Assembly: GCF_042675965.1 (NCBI RefSeq)
Contig: NZ_JBHTKJ010000008.1
Location: 1 to 64,000 of the forward strand
DNA from: Virgibacillus_R byunsanensis
GTDB lineage: Bacteria; Bacillota; Bacilli; Bacillales; Amphibacillaceae
Length of the DNA stretch: 64,000 bases
Reading direction: 5' to 3'
The position numbers and the translations under genes are program-made. Within the stretch, counting starts at the first letter, position 1. The number at the start of each line of letters is the position of its first letter. Below are positions 41,819 to 50,057 of this stretch, in pieces. The notes under the pieces are model-generated. The model ran no database searches. It saw nothing but the letters and a program-made list of their open reading frames with translations, and was not told the DNA's origin.

Positions 41819-42586
41819 ATGCGCATTGTATCTATTTGTCCAAGTAATACAGAAATCGTGGAATATTTAGGCAAGGCTGATTTATTAGTTGGTGTGGATA
41901 ACTTTTCAGATTGGCCAAAATCGGTATTACAATTGCCAAAAGTAGGACCTGATTTATCCATAGATATGGAAAAAGTAGCGGCATTAGAGCCGGATTTAGT
42001 ATTGGCTTCGTTGAGCGTTCCAGGCATGGAAAAAAATATAACAGCACTAGATGAGAAGAATTTACCATATATTATACTAAATCCAAATTCACTTGTGGAA
42101 ATCGGAGAAGACATAAGAAAAGTAGGAATTGCCTTAGGTAGTGAGGAGTTAGGTGAGGAGAAGTCCGCAGAATTTCTTCGGGAAGTTGTGACTTTTCGTT
42201 CAAAAGCTTCTGATCAAATCAATAAACCAACGATATATTGGGAATGGTGGCCTAAACCAATTTTTACCCCGGGAGCAGTTAATTGGTTAACAGAAATCAG
42301 TGCATTGGCTGGAGCGGAGAATGTATTTGCAACTGAAGATGTAGCAAGCGTTCAAACCGATTGGGACGATGTTAAAATGCGAAATCCAGATCATATTTGT
42401 ATGGTGTGGGTTGGCGTGAAGGAAGAGAAAATGAATCCAAAGCTATTGTTGAAACGACCAGGCTGGAGCGAGATGAAGGCCATTCGTAGTGGCAATATTC
42501 ATGTGTTGGAAGAATCGCTTTTTTGCAGACCATCGCCAAGGTTGCTTGAAGGACTAAGGAAATTGGTTGATGTTATTAATAGGTAG
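41819..42586 (+). CDS. BtuF-like (TroA fold) substrate-binding protein without signal peptide
   Basis: A 255-residue periplasmic-binding-type protein of the cobalamin/iron-siderophore group, with RIVSICPSNTEIVEYLGKAD, VGPDLSIDMEKVAALEPDLVLA, and IYWEWWPKPIFTPGAVNWLTEISALAGAENVF. It lacks a signal peptide or lipobox, so it is predicted cytoplasmic. A family of such proteins is annotated as cobalamin-binding or putative ABC-binding; vitamin B12 handling for B12 enzymes such as QueG is one possibility but is not shown. The start is ATG 41819 with a GGGGGAG site 7 nt before it. It follows map closely and ends with a terminator. Confidence 0.78.
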   Translation: MRIVSICPSNTEIVEYLGKADLLVGVDNFSDWPKSVLQLPKVGPDLSIDMEKVAALEPDLVLASLSVPGMEKNITALDEKNLPYIILNPNSLVEIGEDIRKVGIALGSEELGEEKSAEFLREVVTFRSKASDQINKPTIYWEWWPKPIFTPGAVNWLTEISALAGAENVFATEDVASVQTDWDDVKMRNPDHICMVWVGVKEEKMNPKLLLKRPGWSEMKAIRSGNIHVLEESLFCRPSPRLLEGLRKLVDVINR

Positions 42587-42617
42587 AGGCTGTCTTGTTA
42601 AGATAGTCTCTTTTTAT
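42583..42617 (+). terminator. Terminator of map-btuF-like operon
   Basis: AGAGGCTGTCTT-GTTA-AGATAGTCTC stem followed by TTTTT. Confidence 0.8.
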
Positions 42618-42658
42618 ATGGGCTTTATGTGATTTTGTGTAGACGGATGAAGGAAGAT

Positions 42659-43240
42659 GATCGGTTTTCCAGGCTGTTGATCGAAATTCACGGCTGTCGA
42701 TCGAAATTCCAGGTGTCCTTGATCGATTACGGGGGTTGCTTGATCGAATATCATGTCTGTTGATCGAAATTCACGGCTGTCGATCGATTTCCAGGTGTCC
42801 TTGATCAATTACGGGGGTTGCTTGATCGAATATCATGTCTGTTGATCGATTTTCGAGGCTGTCGATCGAATTCCAGGTGTCCTTGATCGATTACGGGGGT
42901 TGCTTGATCGAATATCATGTCTGTTGATCGAAATTCCCGGCTGTCGATCGATTTCCAGGTGTCCTTGATCAATTACGGGGGTTGCTTGATCGAATATCAT
43001 GTCTGTTGATCGATTTTCGAGGCTGTCGATCGAATTCCAGGTGTCCTTGATCGATTACGGGGGTTGCTTGATCGAATATTATGTCTGTTGATCGATTTCC
43101 CAGGCTATCGATCGAAATTCACGGCTGTCGATCGAATTCAAGGTGTCCTTGATCGATTACAGGGGTTGCTTGATCGAATATTATGTCTGTTGATCGATTT
43201 TCGAGGCTGTTGATCGAAATTCAGTGCTGCCGATCGAAAT
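42659..43240 (-). repeat. Phased array of 29 GATC-core repeats, period 20-22 bp, with 82-bp higher-order unit
   Basis: GATC occurs at 42659, 42679, 42699, 42721, 42742, 42762, 42782, 42803, 42824 and so on to 43232, spaced 20, 21 or (once) 22 bp. On the minus strand the core reads TCGATCAA, as in the array at 89-582. Four successive cores make an 82-bp unit (anchored by TTGATCGAATATCATG at 42741, 42823, 42905, 42987, 43069) repeated about six times. It fills the convergent gap between the BtuF-like gene and nhaC, between their two terminators. No coding sequence. Confidence 0.95.
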
Positions 43241-43258
43241 GCTGTCAGCCCATTTAAA

Positions 43259-43297
43259 CAAAAAAAGAAGATTCTCTGCCTTCAGCAGAAAATCTCC
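43259..43297 (-). terminator. Terminator of nhaC
   Basis: On the minus strand GAGATTTTCTGC...GCAGAGAATCTTC is followed by TTTTTTT. Confidence 0.8.
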
Positions 43298-43319
43298 CTC
43301 CATCCTCGCTTCTTACATG

Positions 43320-44684
43320 TTATCGATTCAAAGCTCTTCCCCCAAAAACTATCGTTATTACTGGGCTTAACAAACAGAAGAATGCAAATGGTAAATACGT
43401 CAGCACGGGGACACCTAGCACGTCTGCGATAAATACACCACAGACGCTCCATGGTACGAGTGGATTTATAACAGTCCCTGCATCTTCTAATGTTCGTGAT
43501 AATGCCTTATTGGATAGTCCTGCTTTTTGGTATATACTTTTATACGTTTCACCTGTAAGCATAATGGATAAATATTGTTCACCTATCAATACATTCACTC
43601 CTATTGCTGTCGCTGCAGTAGAAACGATAATAGTACGGACTTGCTGCAGTTTTTCTTTGAAAGCATACAAAATTGATGGGATAATACCTGTTACAAACAG
43701 CAGCCCGCCAAATCCCAGTGCTAATATAACAAGTGAGACCGTAAACAGCATGCTATTTATACCGCCTTTAGTAAGCAGTTCATTGACGGGCTCGAATGCT
43801 GTGTCAGCAGTATAACCGTTAAACCAGATCGACCAAATATCAGACCAAGTAAGTCCACTTATTATACGAGCAAGTAATGTTGCTATCGAGCTTGAGAGAG
43901 CAAGAGCAATAAATGCTGGTATTTTGAAAATAGTTGAAAATACAAGTATCACCAATGGTAACCATGAAGTCCAGTGCATTAAACCAGTTGACTCGAGTGC
44001 TGCTTGATACTCCCCAACTGCCTCAAGTGGCATGGTCTCGTTTGGTGATAAAATGACAAATAAGATGAAGGTAATAATAAACGCTGGAATGGTTGTTAAG
44101 CTTATATGTTTGATATGCTCAAATAAATCAACTTCCACAATAGTGGAGGCAAGGTTTGTCGTATCAGACAATGGCGACATTTTATCTCCAAAAAATGCTC
44201 CTGAAACAATTGCACCTGCCGTGATGGCCATGGACGCATCAAGTGCACTGGCCATACCGATAAATGCAACTCCGATTGTTGCTGTTGTTGTTAAAGAACT
44301 TCCAAGAGACACACCAATAATTGCGGTGATCGCAAATACAATCGCATAAAACCAAGTGCCACCAATGAAAGAAAACCCCGAATTAATCAGAATAGGAATC
44401 GTTCCACTAATCATCCAACTGCTTATTAATACACCAATTAACAGGAATAAAAACACAGCACCCATGCCTGATTTGGCACCGGCAACCATGCCCTCTTCCA
44501 ACGATTTAAAAGTTATATTTTTAACTAATCCATACGCAACTAGTGAAAATATTCCAATCAAGATGGGAATGTGTGGGACTGTTTCCAAACCAATGATAAA
44601 ATAACTGATGAGACCTATGATAGCAATAAATAAGATAATGGATTCACTTAATAATGGGTGATGCTTCGGGTTGATTGGAAACAT
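43320..44684 (-). CDS. nhaC: NhaC family Na+/H+ antiporter-type transporter, T-box controlled
   Basis: A 454-residue membrane protein with about 11-12 helices. Motifs SGAFFGDKMSPLSDTTNLAST and LSRTLEDAGTVINPLVPWSVCG are diagnostic of NhaC. NhaC proteins exchange Na+ or a substrate such as malate/lactate. A subgroup has been predicted to carry amino acids because it is preceded by T-box leaders, as here. The gene starts at ATG 44684 with a GGAGGA site and ends at a terminator at 43297. The T-box suggests induction when one amino acid, probably tyrosine, is short; a transport rather than pH role would follow, but this is inferred. Confidence 0.88.
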   Translation of the reverse strand: MFPINPKHHPLLSESIILFIAIIGLISYFIIGLETVPHIPILIGIFSLVAYGLVKNITFKSLEEGMVAGAKSGMGAVFLFLLIGVLISSWMISGTIPILINSGFSFIGGTWFYAIVFAITAIIGVSLGSSLTTTATIGVAFIGMASALDASMAITAGAIVSGAFFGDKMSPLSDTTNLASTIVEVDLFEHIKHISLTTIPAFIITFILFVILSPNETMPLEAVGEYQAALESTGLMHWTSWLPLVILVFSTIFKIPAFIALALSSSIATLLARIISGLTWSDIWSIWFNGYTADTAFEPVNELLTKGGINSMLFTVSLVILALGFGGLLFVTGIIPSILYAFKEKLQQVRTIIVSTAATAIGVNVLIGEQYLSIMLTGETYKSIYQKAGLSNKALSRTLEDAGTVINPLVPWSVCGVFIADVLGVPVLTYLPFAFFCLLSPVITIVFGGRALNR

Positions 44685-44714
44685 GTTTTTTCCTCCTTCT
44701 TAGCTGTTTGTACA

Positions 44715-44935
44715 TATAAAAAAGCTTCATCCCTAAAATAGGGACGAAGCTTTCTCCGCGTTACCACCCTGATTGTTGAACGTGATTTCGCTCAACCTCT
44801 CAAAAAATATCCGTTAAATTCCGAATGTGTAATTCAATTATGCTATGCCAGAGCTTTCACCATACCACTCTGTCTCTAGTTGCTGCTTGTTAGATAATTT
44901 ACTTCGCATTCTTGGATCGTCGTTTATAATTTAAA
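44715..44935 (-). promoter_or_regulatory. T-box riboswitch upstream of nhaC
   Basis: On the minus strand the leader has Stem I with a GGTGAAAGCTC-type apical part, then GAATTACACATT. The antiterminator motif CAGGGTGGTAACGCGG (44755-44770) and a strong terminator stem AAGCTTCGTCCC/GGGATGAAGCTT with a T run (44721-44749) follow. TAC followed by A is the best specifier (Tyr); TTA (Leu) one base earlier is the alternative. The antiterminator sequence pairs with the uncharged tRNA acceptor end, as in known T-boxes. Confidence 0.9.
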
Positions 44936-45066
44936 ATGTTACTATGAATATACATGGTATAATCTTTAGTTGTCAATATTTTTTCTATGAAAGAGTTTCA
45001 ATTTCATTTTATGACAAAATCAGTTATAATAGTTTGAATTATTTAACCAAAGGGAGAACGATAATA

Positions 45067-45792
45067 GTGGAGAAAGCAGCTATACATAAAAATAATTCAC
45101 CCTCTATACATATGATTCGAAAAGGTATTGCGGCAGGCTTCCCCATCATGCTCGGTTATATGCCGATTGCGATAACATTTGGCGTTTTGGCGAAACAAGC
45201 AGGTATGTCATTGATAGAATTGACATCCATGAGTGTTTTAGTTTTTGCTGGTGCAAGCCAATTTATGGGTGCCAATATGATCGCAGTGGGTGCTGGGGCA
45301 ATTGAAATTATTGTCGCTACATTTGTACTTAATTTTCGTCATTTTGTGATGAGTTTGTCGTTTATGAATCGCTTGAGGGGTATTGGACTAAACTGGAAGG
45401 TTCCTTTATCATTAGGGTTAACTGATGAAACATTTGCAGTGTCTTCTTTACATACGGAAGAAGCAAAAATGGAAAAAGGGCCACTATTTTATACAGCCTT
45501 AATTTTGACGGCATATTCGTCATGGATCGTGGGTTCATTTTTAGGCGGAGTACTTGGGGAAGTAATTCCTGAAATACTAAGTCAAAGCATGGGGATTGCT
45601 CTATATGCCATGTTTATTGGGCTTTTAGTTCCGTCTGTGAAAAAAGAAATAAGAGTAGGACTGATTGCTATCATAGCTATGTTGATCAATTTACTGTGTA
45701 GCCAGGTCATGAGTGATGGTTGGGCGATCGTGCTTGGTACCGTATTAGGCGGCTTAAGTGGAATATATTTACTGAAGGAGGATAAGCCATGA
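45067..45792 (+). CDS. azlC: AzlC, branched-chain amino acid exporter subunit
   Basis: A 241-residue membrane protein of the AzlC/YgaZ family with GFPIMLGYMPIAITFGVLAKQAG, VFAGASQFMGANMI and NFRHFVMSLSF. With AzlD it exports leucine, isoleucine or valine and their toxic analogues. An in-frame ATG at 44944 exists, but GTG 45067 with a GGGAG site is the family-typical start. The stop TGA overlaps the azlD start (ATGA), so the pair is translationally coupled. It is divergent from the T-box leader of nhaC. Confidence 0.93.
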   Translation: MEKAAIHKNNSPSIHMIRKGIAAGFPIMLGYMPIAITFGVLAKQAGMSLIELTSMSVLVFAGASQFMGANMIAVGAGAIEIIVATFVLNFRHFVMSLSFMNRLRGIGLNWKVPLSLGLTDETFAVSSLHTEEAKMEKGPLFYTALILTAYSSWIVGSFLGGVLGEVIPEILSQSMGIALYAMFIGLLVPSVKKEIRVGLIAIIAMLINLLCSQVMSDGWAIVLGTVLGGLSGIYLLKEDKP

Positions 45793-46082
45793 TTTTTGCA
45801 ATCATAATTGGAATGTCACTTGCTACTATGATTCCAAGAATTATACCAGCTTACATTGTTGATAAGCTGCAGTTTCGTGATTGGGTAAATCGTTGGTTGA
45901 ATGCCATACCGTTTGCAGCTTTAGGAGCGCTTATTTTCCCAGGTATCTTAACGGTTAAGCCTGATCAGCCCCACATTGGATTACTTGGTGGGATAGTAGC
46001 AATTGTGTTAGCGTATTTTGGGTTAAATGTAATCGTCGTCTTATTAGGAGCTATTGCAACTGTATTTTTATTATCGATGTAA
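45789..46082 (+). CDS. azlD: AzlD, branched-chain amino acid exporter subunit
   Basis: A 97-residue membrane protein with about four hydrophobic segments, the AzlD/YgaH partner of AzlC. MSLATMIPRIIPAYIVDKLQFRDWVNRWLNAIPFAALGALIFPG matches the family start. The ATG overlaps the azlC stop. The AGGAGG in the azlC end serves as ribosome site. Confidence 0.93.
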   Translation: MIFAIIIGMSLATMIPRIIPAYIVDKLQFRDWVNRWLNAIPFAALGALIFPGILTVKPDQPHIGLLGGIVAIVLAYFGLNVIVVLLGAIATVFLLSM

Positions 46083-46122
46083 TTCAATAAATATATAAAG
46101 ATTGATTACAAGGGGGATAGGT

Positions 46123-46659
46123 ATGTTTTCTATTCGTAAGGCAGTATATGAAGATGCAGAGGACATTGCGGAAATCCATGTAAGTAGCTGGAAAAGTACT
46201 TATACTGAGTTACTAGATGAAAAAGATATTTCTAATATTACGTATGAAAATCGAAAAACATTGTGGGAAACAATATTGCGCATGCAAAAAAAAGAACAAT
46301 GTACGTTTGTAATCTACAAGAATGATAATCATAAGATTGTTGGATTTGTTTCTGGAGGGCCTGAACGTACGAAACGATTTGAATACGATACAGAAATATA
46401 TACGATATATTTATTAGATGAATTTCAGAAGATGGGGTTAGGGGCTCGTTTGTTGAAAGTTTTTGCTGAAGAGATGATGGAACTTGGCTACAAATCTATA
46501 TTGGTTTGGGTACTAAAGCAGAATCCATCGAGCAGGTTTTATGAGCGGTATCATGCAAGTCCTGTTGGCGAAGAAGAAATCACTTTAGGGGAAGGTACTT
46601 ATAAGGAAACTGCATATGGATGGGAAAATATTAATGGTTTATTACGTTTATTGAAATAA
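46123..46659 (+). CDS. GNAT family N-acetyltransferase
   Basis: A 178-residue acetyl-CoA-dependent transferase. N-terminal IRKAVYEDAEDIAEIHVSSWKSTYTELL is followed by the acetyl-CoA loop region TIYLLDEFQKMGLGARLLKVFAEEM (motif A, Q-x-x-G-x-G/A) and VLKQNPSSRFYERYHASPVG (motif B). The substrate is not inferable. ATG 46123 with AAGGGGGA is the start; the open frame extends to 46102. A terminator follows directly. It lies downstream of azlCD after 40 nt and could be co-transcribed. Confidence 0.9.
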   Translation: MFSIRKAVYEDAEDIAEIHVSSWKSTYTELLDEKDISNITYENRKTLWETILRMQKKEQCTFVIYKNDNHKIVGFVSGGPERTKRFEYDTEIYTIYLLDEFQKMGLGARLLKVFAEEMMELGYKSILVWVLKQNPSSRFYERYHASPVGEEEITLGEGTYKETAYGWENINGLLRLLK

Positions 46660-46688
46660 GGCTGTCGACATGACAGCCTTATTTTTGT
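46659..46688 (+). terminator. Terminator after the GNAT gene
   Basis: AAGGCTGTC-GACAT-GACAGCCTT followed by ATTTTT. Confidence 0.85.
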
Positions 46689-46710
46689 ACTCCTGATTTT
46701 AGGAAACTAT

Positions 46711-46927
46711 GTGTAAGCCACATCCAGTTTCAACGTACAAGACAAGGAATGCTTCGACAGCGAAATATCACACGAAGAAAAAGCGGACTTTTTTTAGAGG
46801 ACGTACTATGCCGATGACGCCATATGGAAGATTGACATAACCACCGATTTGCACGGCAACGTAAACCCACCCGCGATGCGTGGACGCAAGCCATACGTCG
46901 CTAAACGGGCGCTTCAAAGCTTTTGTT
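46711..46927 (+). repeat. Modular intergenic repeat R1, copy b
   Basis: GTGTAAGCCACATCCAG and CAACGTACAAGACAAGGAAT start the copy. CCACCCGCGATGCGTGGACG and AACGGGCGCTTC(A)AAGCTTTTGTTC close it, as at 59310-59375. It fills the gap between the GNAT and cation-efflux genes. No gene. Confidence 0.75.
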
Positions 46928-47793
46928 CATTCATAAGGTTCAATATGAATATGGGCATGCATTATATTGTGCTTGTGAGCAAGATGATTTTCAATTCGAT
47001 CGGTAATATCATGACCTTCTTGAACGTTTAACTTCGAGTCAACCAAAATGGTAATTTCGATAAATTCCTGATTGCCATGGATACGTCCTTTAACGTCAAT
47101 TACCTTTTTTACGTCAGGATTTCTCTCAATACTAGTTCTTATCTTTTTAATTTGCTTTTCATCGAATCCATCGGTCAATGTGTGTGTAGAATCTTTAAAT
47201 ATATCCCAAGCTGTTTTGCATATAATGATACCGACTAATAGTCCTGCTAACGGATCAAGCCAGTATAAGCCAAACTGGGAACCGATTATTCCGACGAATG
47301 CACCAATACTAACGAGTGCATCAGAACGATTATCCTGCGCGGCGGCATATAAAGAGGAGCTTTGTATCTTACGAGAAAGCCGTAAATTATATCTATAAAC
47401 AATAAACATAATAATTGCTGCACCTAAGGCTGTCCATGCAGTTAGCATACTAGGTTGTCCAATCTCATTTGTAACAATCGTTCTAAATGTGCCAAATATA
47501 ACTTGAATTCCTACCGTTACCATAATGAATGCTGCGAATAACGAAGCAACAGTTTCTGCACGATAATGGCCATAATGATGATCCTCATCTGGTGGTTTTC
47601 TTGAAATCTTTAGTCCAATTAATACGGCGATAGAAGCGACCACGTCCGTTGAATTGTTTAATCCATCTGCACGTAATGCTTCAGAGTCACCTAAGTGAGC
47701 AATAATTAGTTTGGTTACTGCTAAAAAAAGGTAAGCAACAATGCTGATCAACGCACCCTTTTCTCCTTTTTTTAAATTATCTGCATGACTCAT
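46927..47793 (-). CDS. Cation diffusion facilitator family transporter
   Basis: A 288-residue CDF protein that expels divalent metals (Zn, Mn, Co or Fe). The six-helix domain carries the metal-site pairs D in RADGLNNSTDVVAS and H/D in AQDNRSDALVSIG. A cytoplasmic HHYGHY loop follows helix II, and the C-terminal domain ends DRIENHLAHKHNIMHAHIHIEPYE with several His. Metal preference cannot be decided from the motifs. The start is ATG 47793, with an AGGCC-type site (GGAGGCCATTGG) upstream. Monocistronic. Confidence 0.92.
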   Translation of the reverse strand: MSHADNLKKGEKGALISIVAYLFLAVTKLIIAHLGDSEALRADGLNNSTDVVASIAVLIGLKISRKPPDEDHHYGHYRAETVASLFAAFIMVTVGIQVIFGTFRTIVTNEIGQPSMLTAWTALGAAIIMFIVYRYNLRLSRKIQSSSLYAAAQDNRSDALVSIGAFVGIIGSQFGLYWLDPLAGLLVGIIICKTAWDIFKDSTHTLTDGFDEKQIKKIRTSIERNPDVKKVIDVKGRIHGNQEFIEITILVDSKLNVQEGHDITDRIENHLAHKHNIMHAHIHIEPYE

Positions 47794-47969
47794 CCAATGG
47801 CCTCCATCTTTTTCCTATAACAAGTTCGATATCATATTCTACCAAAGTAGTATATGGTGGGTCTAGAGAAACATTCAAGCACCTAGTAATATGTATTGTT
47901 TCATGTAAAGTAAGTTTCATTAGTGAAAAATCTAGGAAAGTGCCTAAAGCCTGCAAAGTATAAAAAGTA

Positions 47970-48106
47970 ATGGGATTTGAATATAGTGCTATGCGTTTTA
48001 GGACCACCATTGATCGCAGTATTAATGAAACAAGACCTAATCTAGGATGGTTAGTTTGCTGACACTCTTTGCACTTGGTGTTGGTGTACTTGTATATAAA
48101 AAATAA
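47970..48106 (+). pseudogene. Possible frameshifted small membrane-peptide gene
   Basis: A first frame from ATG 47970 or 47991 reads MRFRTTIDRSINETRPNLGW and stops at 48062. The other frame contains MVSLLTLFALGVGVLVYKK and stops at 48106. Joined, they resemble small basic proteins with one C-terminal helix (YrzQ-like). Neither has a clear ribosome site. The rest of 47794-48197 holds no gene. Confidence 0.25.
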
Positions 48107-48197
48107 TCCGTGATATATGTAACTTTTTTGTTAATTTTTGTTGCAATTATTCTAAAAATTTAGGATAATAGAAAAAAGGAACAAAGGGGAGTGTTCC

Positions 48198-48431
48198 ATG
48201 AAACAGCAAAAATTAGTGTATCGTTTCTATCGGTATGATGGAAAAACACTTCATGCAAAAAGAGAAATCCCATTTGAATTAAAACTATCGTCAAGATTGA
48301 TATTAGATGAAATATGCTTTAATTGGAATAAAAACGTGTTAGAATCAGCAATAAACAGCTCCATTGATAAAGGGGATAAAGAAGCCTTTATACAATTAAG
48401 TGAAGCTTATAAACATTTTATTTGGGAGTAA
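48198..48431 (+). CDS. IDEAL-domain protein (YozD-like)
   Basis: A 77-residue cytoplasmic protein whose C-terminal half is an IDEAL domain: LILDEICFNWNKNVLESAINSSIDKGDKEAFIQLSEAYKHF. The 37-residue IDEAL domain occurs in several bacillar proteins (YozD, YpiB, ComK-linked) and appears to mediate protein contacts. Function is otherwise unknown. A promoter with TTGCAA and GATAAT 17 bp apart precedes it (48141-48169), and AAAGGGGAG is the ribosome site. Monocistronic. Confidence 0.8.
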   Translation: MKQQKLVYRFYRYDGKTLHAKREIPFELKLSSRLILDEICFNWNKNVLESAINSSIDKGDKEAFIQLSEAYKHFIWE

Positions 48432-48448
48432 CATACCAAAAACTTTTA

Positions 48449-48484
48449 TAGTGGCCTTACCGTAGTTTGGTGAGGCTATTTTAT
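48449..48484 (+). terminator. Terminator after the IDEAL gene
   Basis: GGCCTTACC...GGTGAGGCT stem with ATTTTATT after it. Confidence 0.7.
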
Positions 48485-48509
48485 TGTGACTATTTACAAG
48501 GGGGAGAAT

Positions 48510-49973
48510 ATGGAACAGGATAAGGTAATTATGAAGAGACAGAACAAGATATTATTTTACATTTTATTATTCTCATTATCTTTAGGAGTCGGTACACAAA
48601 TTATCGTTGGTGCACCAAAGGAAAACTTTATCGCACTTGGTGTAGGTGGTACTATAAGTGTGGGACTAATAGGTCTTTTGCACTTTAAAAATAAATTTAT
48701 ACAAACTATTCCTTATTTAGCTATTATCAGTTTATCGAGTATTGCATTTATGATTATTATTAGTTCTGATTACGTAACGAACATGTTGTTTACATTTTAT
48801 ATTTTAGCAGTAGCAGCAATATCACTCTCATTAAGGGTTTTAGTTACGGGAGGAGTTTTAGGTCTCTCCTTACTTACATTTTTTATTATTGAAAAAGGGG
48901 AAGTTGTTGGGATTGACGGACGAGCAACAGCAATTACGATTGTATTTTTTATATTAGTATTTTCCGTGTTAGTTATCCAAGTTAAAGTTGCACGTCAATT
49001 TTTAACGAATGCACAAGAGGCACTTCTAGACAGTGAAAAAAGATCCAATGAACAAAAAAGACAAACAGAAATCGTTCAAACCAGTGCAAAGAATGTACAA
49101 TCTCAAATGGGAATTATTGAACAGGATAGTAATTTGAACAGCCATTCCATGCAGGAGATGCGTCAAGCTTTTCTGGAAATTGCCTCAGCAAGTCAAAATC
49201 AAACAGAAACGGCAACTGATATTTCATCTAGTACAGATAGAACGAATAAATTATCAGAAAAGATGATTACTTCTTTTTCAAAGAGTACCCAAGATGGGGA
49301 AGAACTACGTGCATTATCGTTACAAGGTCAGCAATCGATGGAAAATCTGTCTGGCACAATGGAAGGTTTTCAATCATCTTTTGAACAACTGCGTGTAAAT
49401 ATGGAAAACTTAGTCCAAAAAATGAATGAAAATAACACGTTTACGTCTAAAATTCAAGATATCGCAGAACAAACCAATTTGTTAGCGTTGAATGCAAGCA
49501 TTGAAGCTGCCCGGGCTGGTGAATCGGGAAAAGGTTTTGCAGTTGTTGCTGGTGAGGTACGTAAATTAGCTGAAGTATCACAACAAACAGCAGAACAAAT
49601 TAGAACGAATTTGATATCTATTGAAGACGATGCTAAAGAAGCCCAGCAAGAGGTTAACAGCAATAAAGCACTACTGCAAAAGAGTACTGAAATTGTGGAT
49701 ATATCGAAGGTGAATTTTGCTAAAATAACAAAGCAATTAGCTAACTTTATCCATTATCTTGGTTATCTCAGAAAACAGGCCACTGAGATTCAATCGTCAT
49801 CAGAAACCATTGATAAATCGGTAGATAGCTTAGCTTCAATCATAGAGGAAACAACCGCAACTATTGAGGAGTTGGAAGCGATGGTAGATGATCAAGTTAA
49901 CCGTATGACGAATTTAGCTGCGGCAATTGAAGAGACAAATCAAACAGCAGCCGCATTGGAAAAACCGCAGTAA
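48510..49973 (+). CDS. Six-TM methyl-accepting chemotaxis protein
   Basis: A 487-residue chemoreceptor. The N-terminal ~175 residues contain six hydrophobic helices with hardly any extracellular loop, instead of the usual two helices around a ligand domain. No HAMP domain is obvious. The signalling tip IQDIAEQTNLLALNASIEAARAGESGKGFAVVAGEVRKLAE is canonical and binds CheA/CheW. Ligand sensing is therefore probably inside the membrane or via partners. ATG 48510 with GGGGGAG is chosen over ATG 48486. Monocistronic. The Gln/Glu methylation-type helices flank the tip. Confidence 0.9.
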   Translation: MEQDKVIMKRQNKILFYILLFSLSLGVGTQIIVGAPKENFIALGVGGTISVGLIGLLHFKNKFIQTIPYLAIISLSSIAFMIIISSDYVTNMLFTFYILAVAAISLSLRVLVTGGVLGLSLLTFFIIEKGEVVGIDGRATAITIVFFILVFSVLVIQVKVARQFLTNAQEALLDSEKRSNEQKRQTEIVQTSAKNVQSQMGIIEQDSNLNSHSMQEMRQAFLEIASASQNQTETATDISSSTDRTNKLSEKMITSFSKSTQDGEELRALSLQGQQSMENLSGTMEGFQSSFEQLRVNMENLVQKMNENNTFTSKIQDIAEQTNLLALNASIEAARAGESGKGFAVVAGEVRKLAEVSQQTAEQIRTNLISIEDDAKEAQQEVNSNKALLQKSTEIVDISKVNFAKITKQLANFIHYLGYLRKQATEIQSSSETIDKSVDSLASIIEETTATIEELEAMVDDQVNRMTNLAAAIEETNQTAAALEKPQ

Positions 49974-50057
49974 ATTAATTAACAAAATTTTACCTAGATT
50001 TGTCCTAAATTTTACACTTCTTTGATATGCTTAATAAAACGAATATGGGGGCATGAT

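Noticed and set aside
42659..43240. Dam-methylation or oriC-like cluster
   Set aside because: GATC is dense because of the repeat core only. No DnaA boxes or dnaA/dnaN genes are nearby.
47777..48010. 77-codon minus-strand frame next to the cation-efflux gene
   Set aside because: It overlaps the promoter region and start of that gene, with no ribosome site or recognisable protein.
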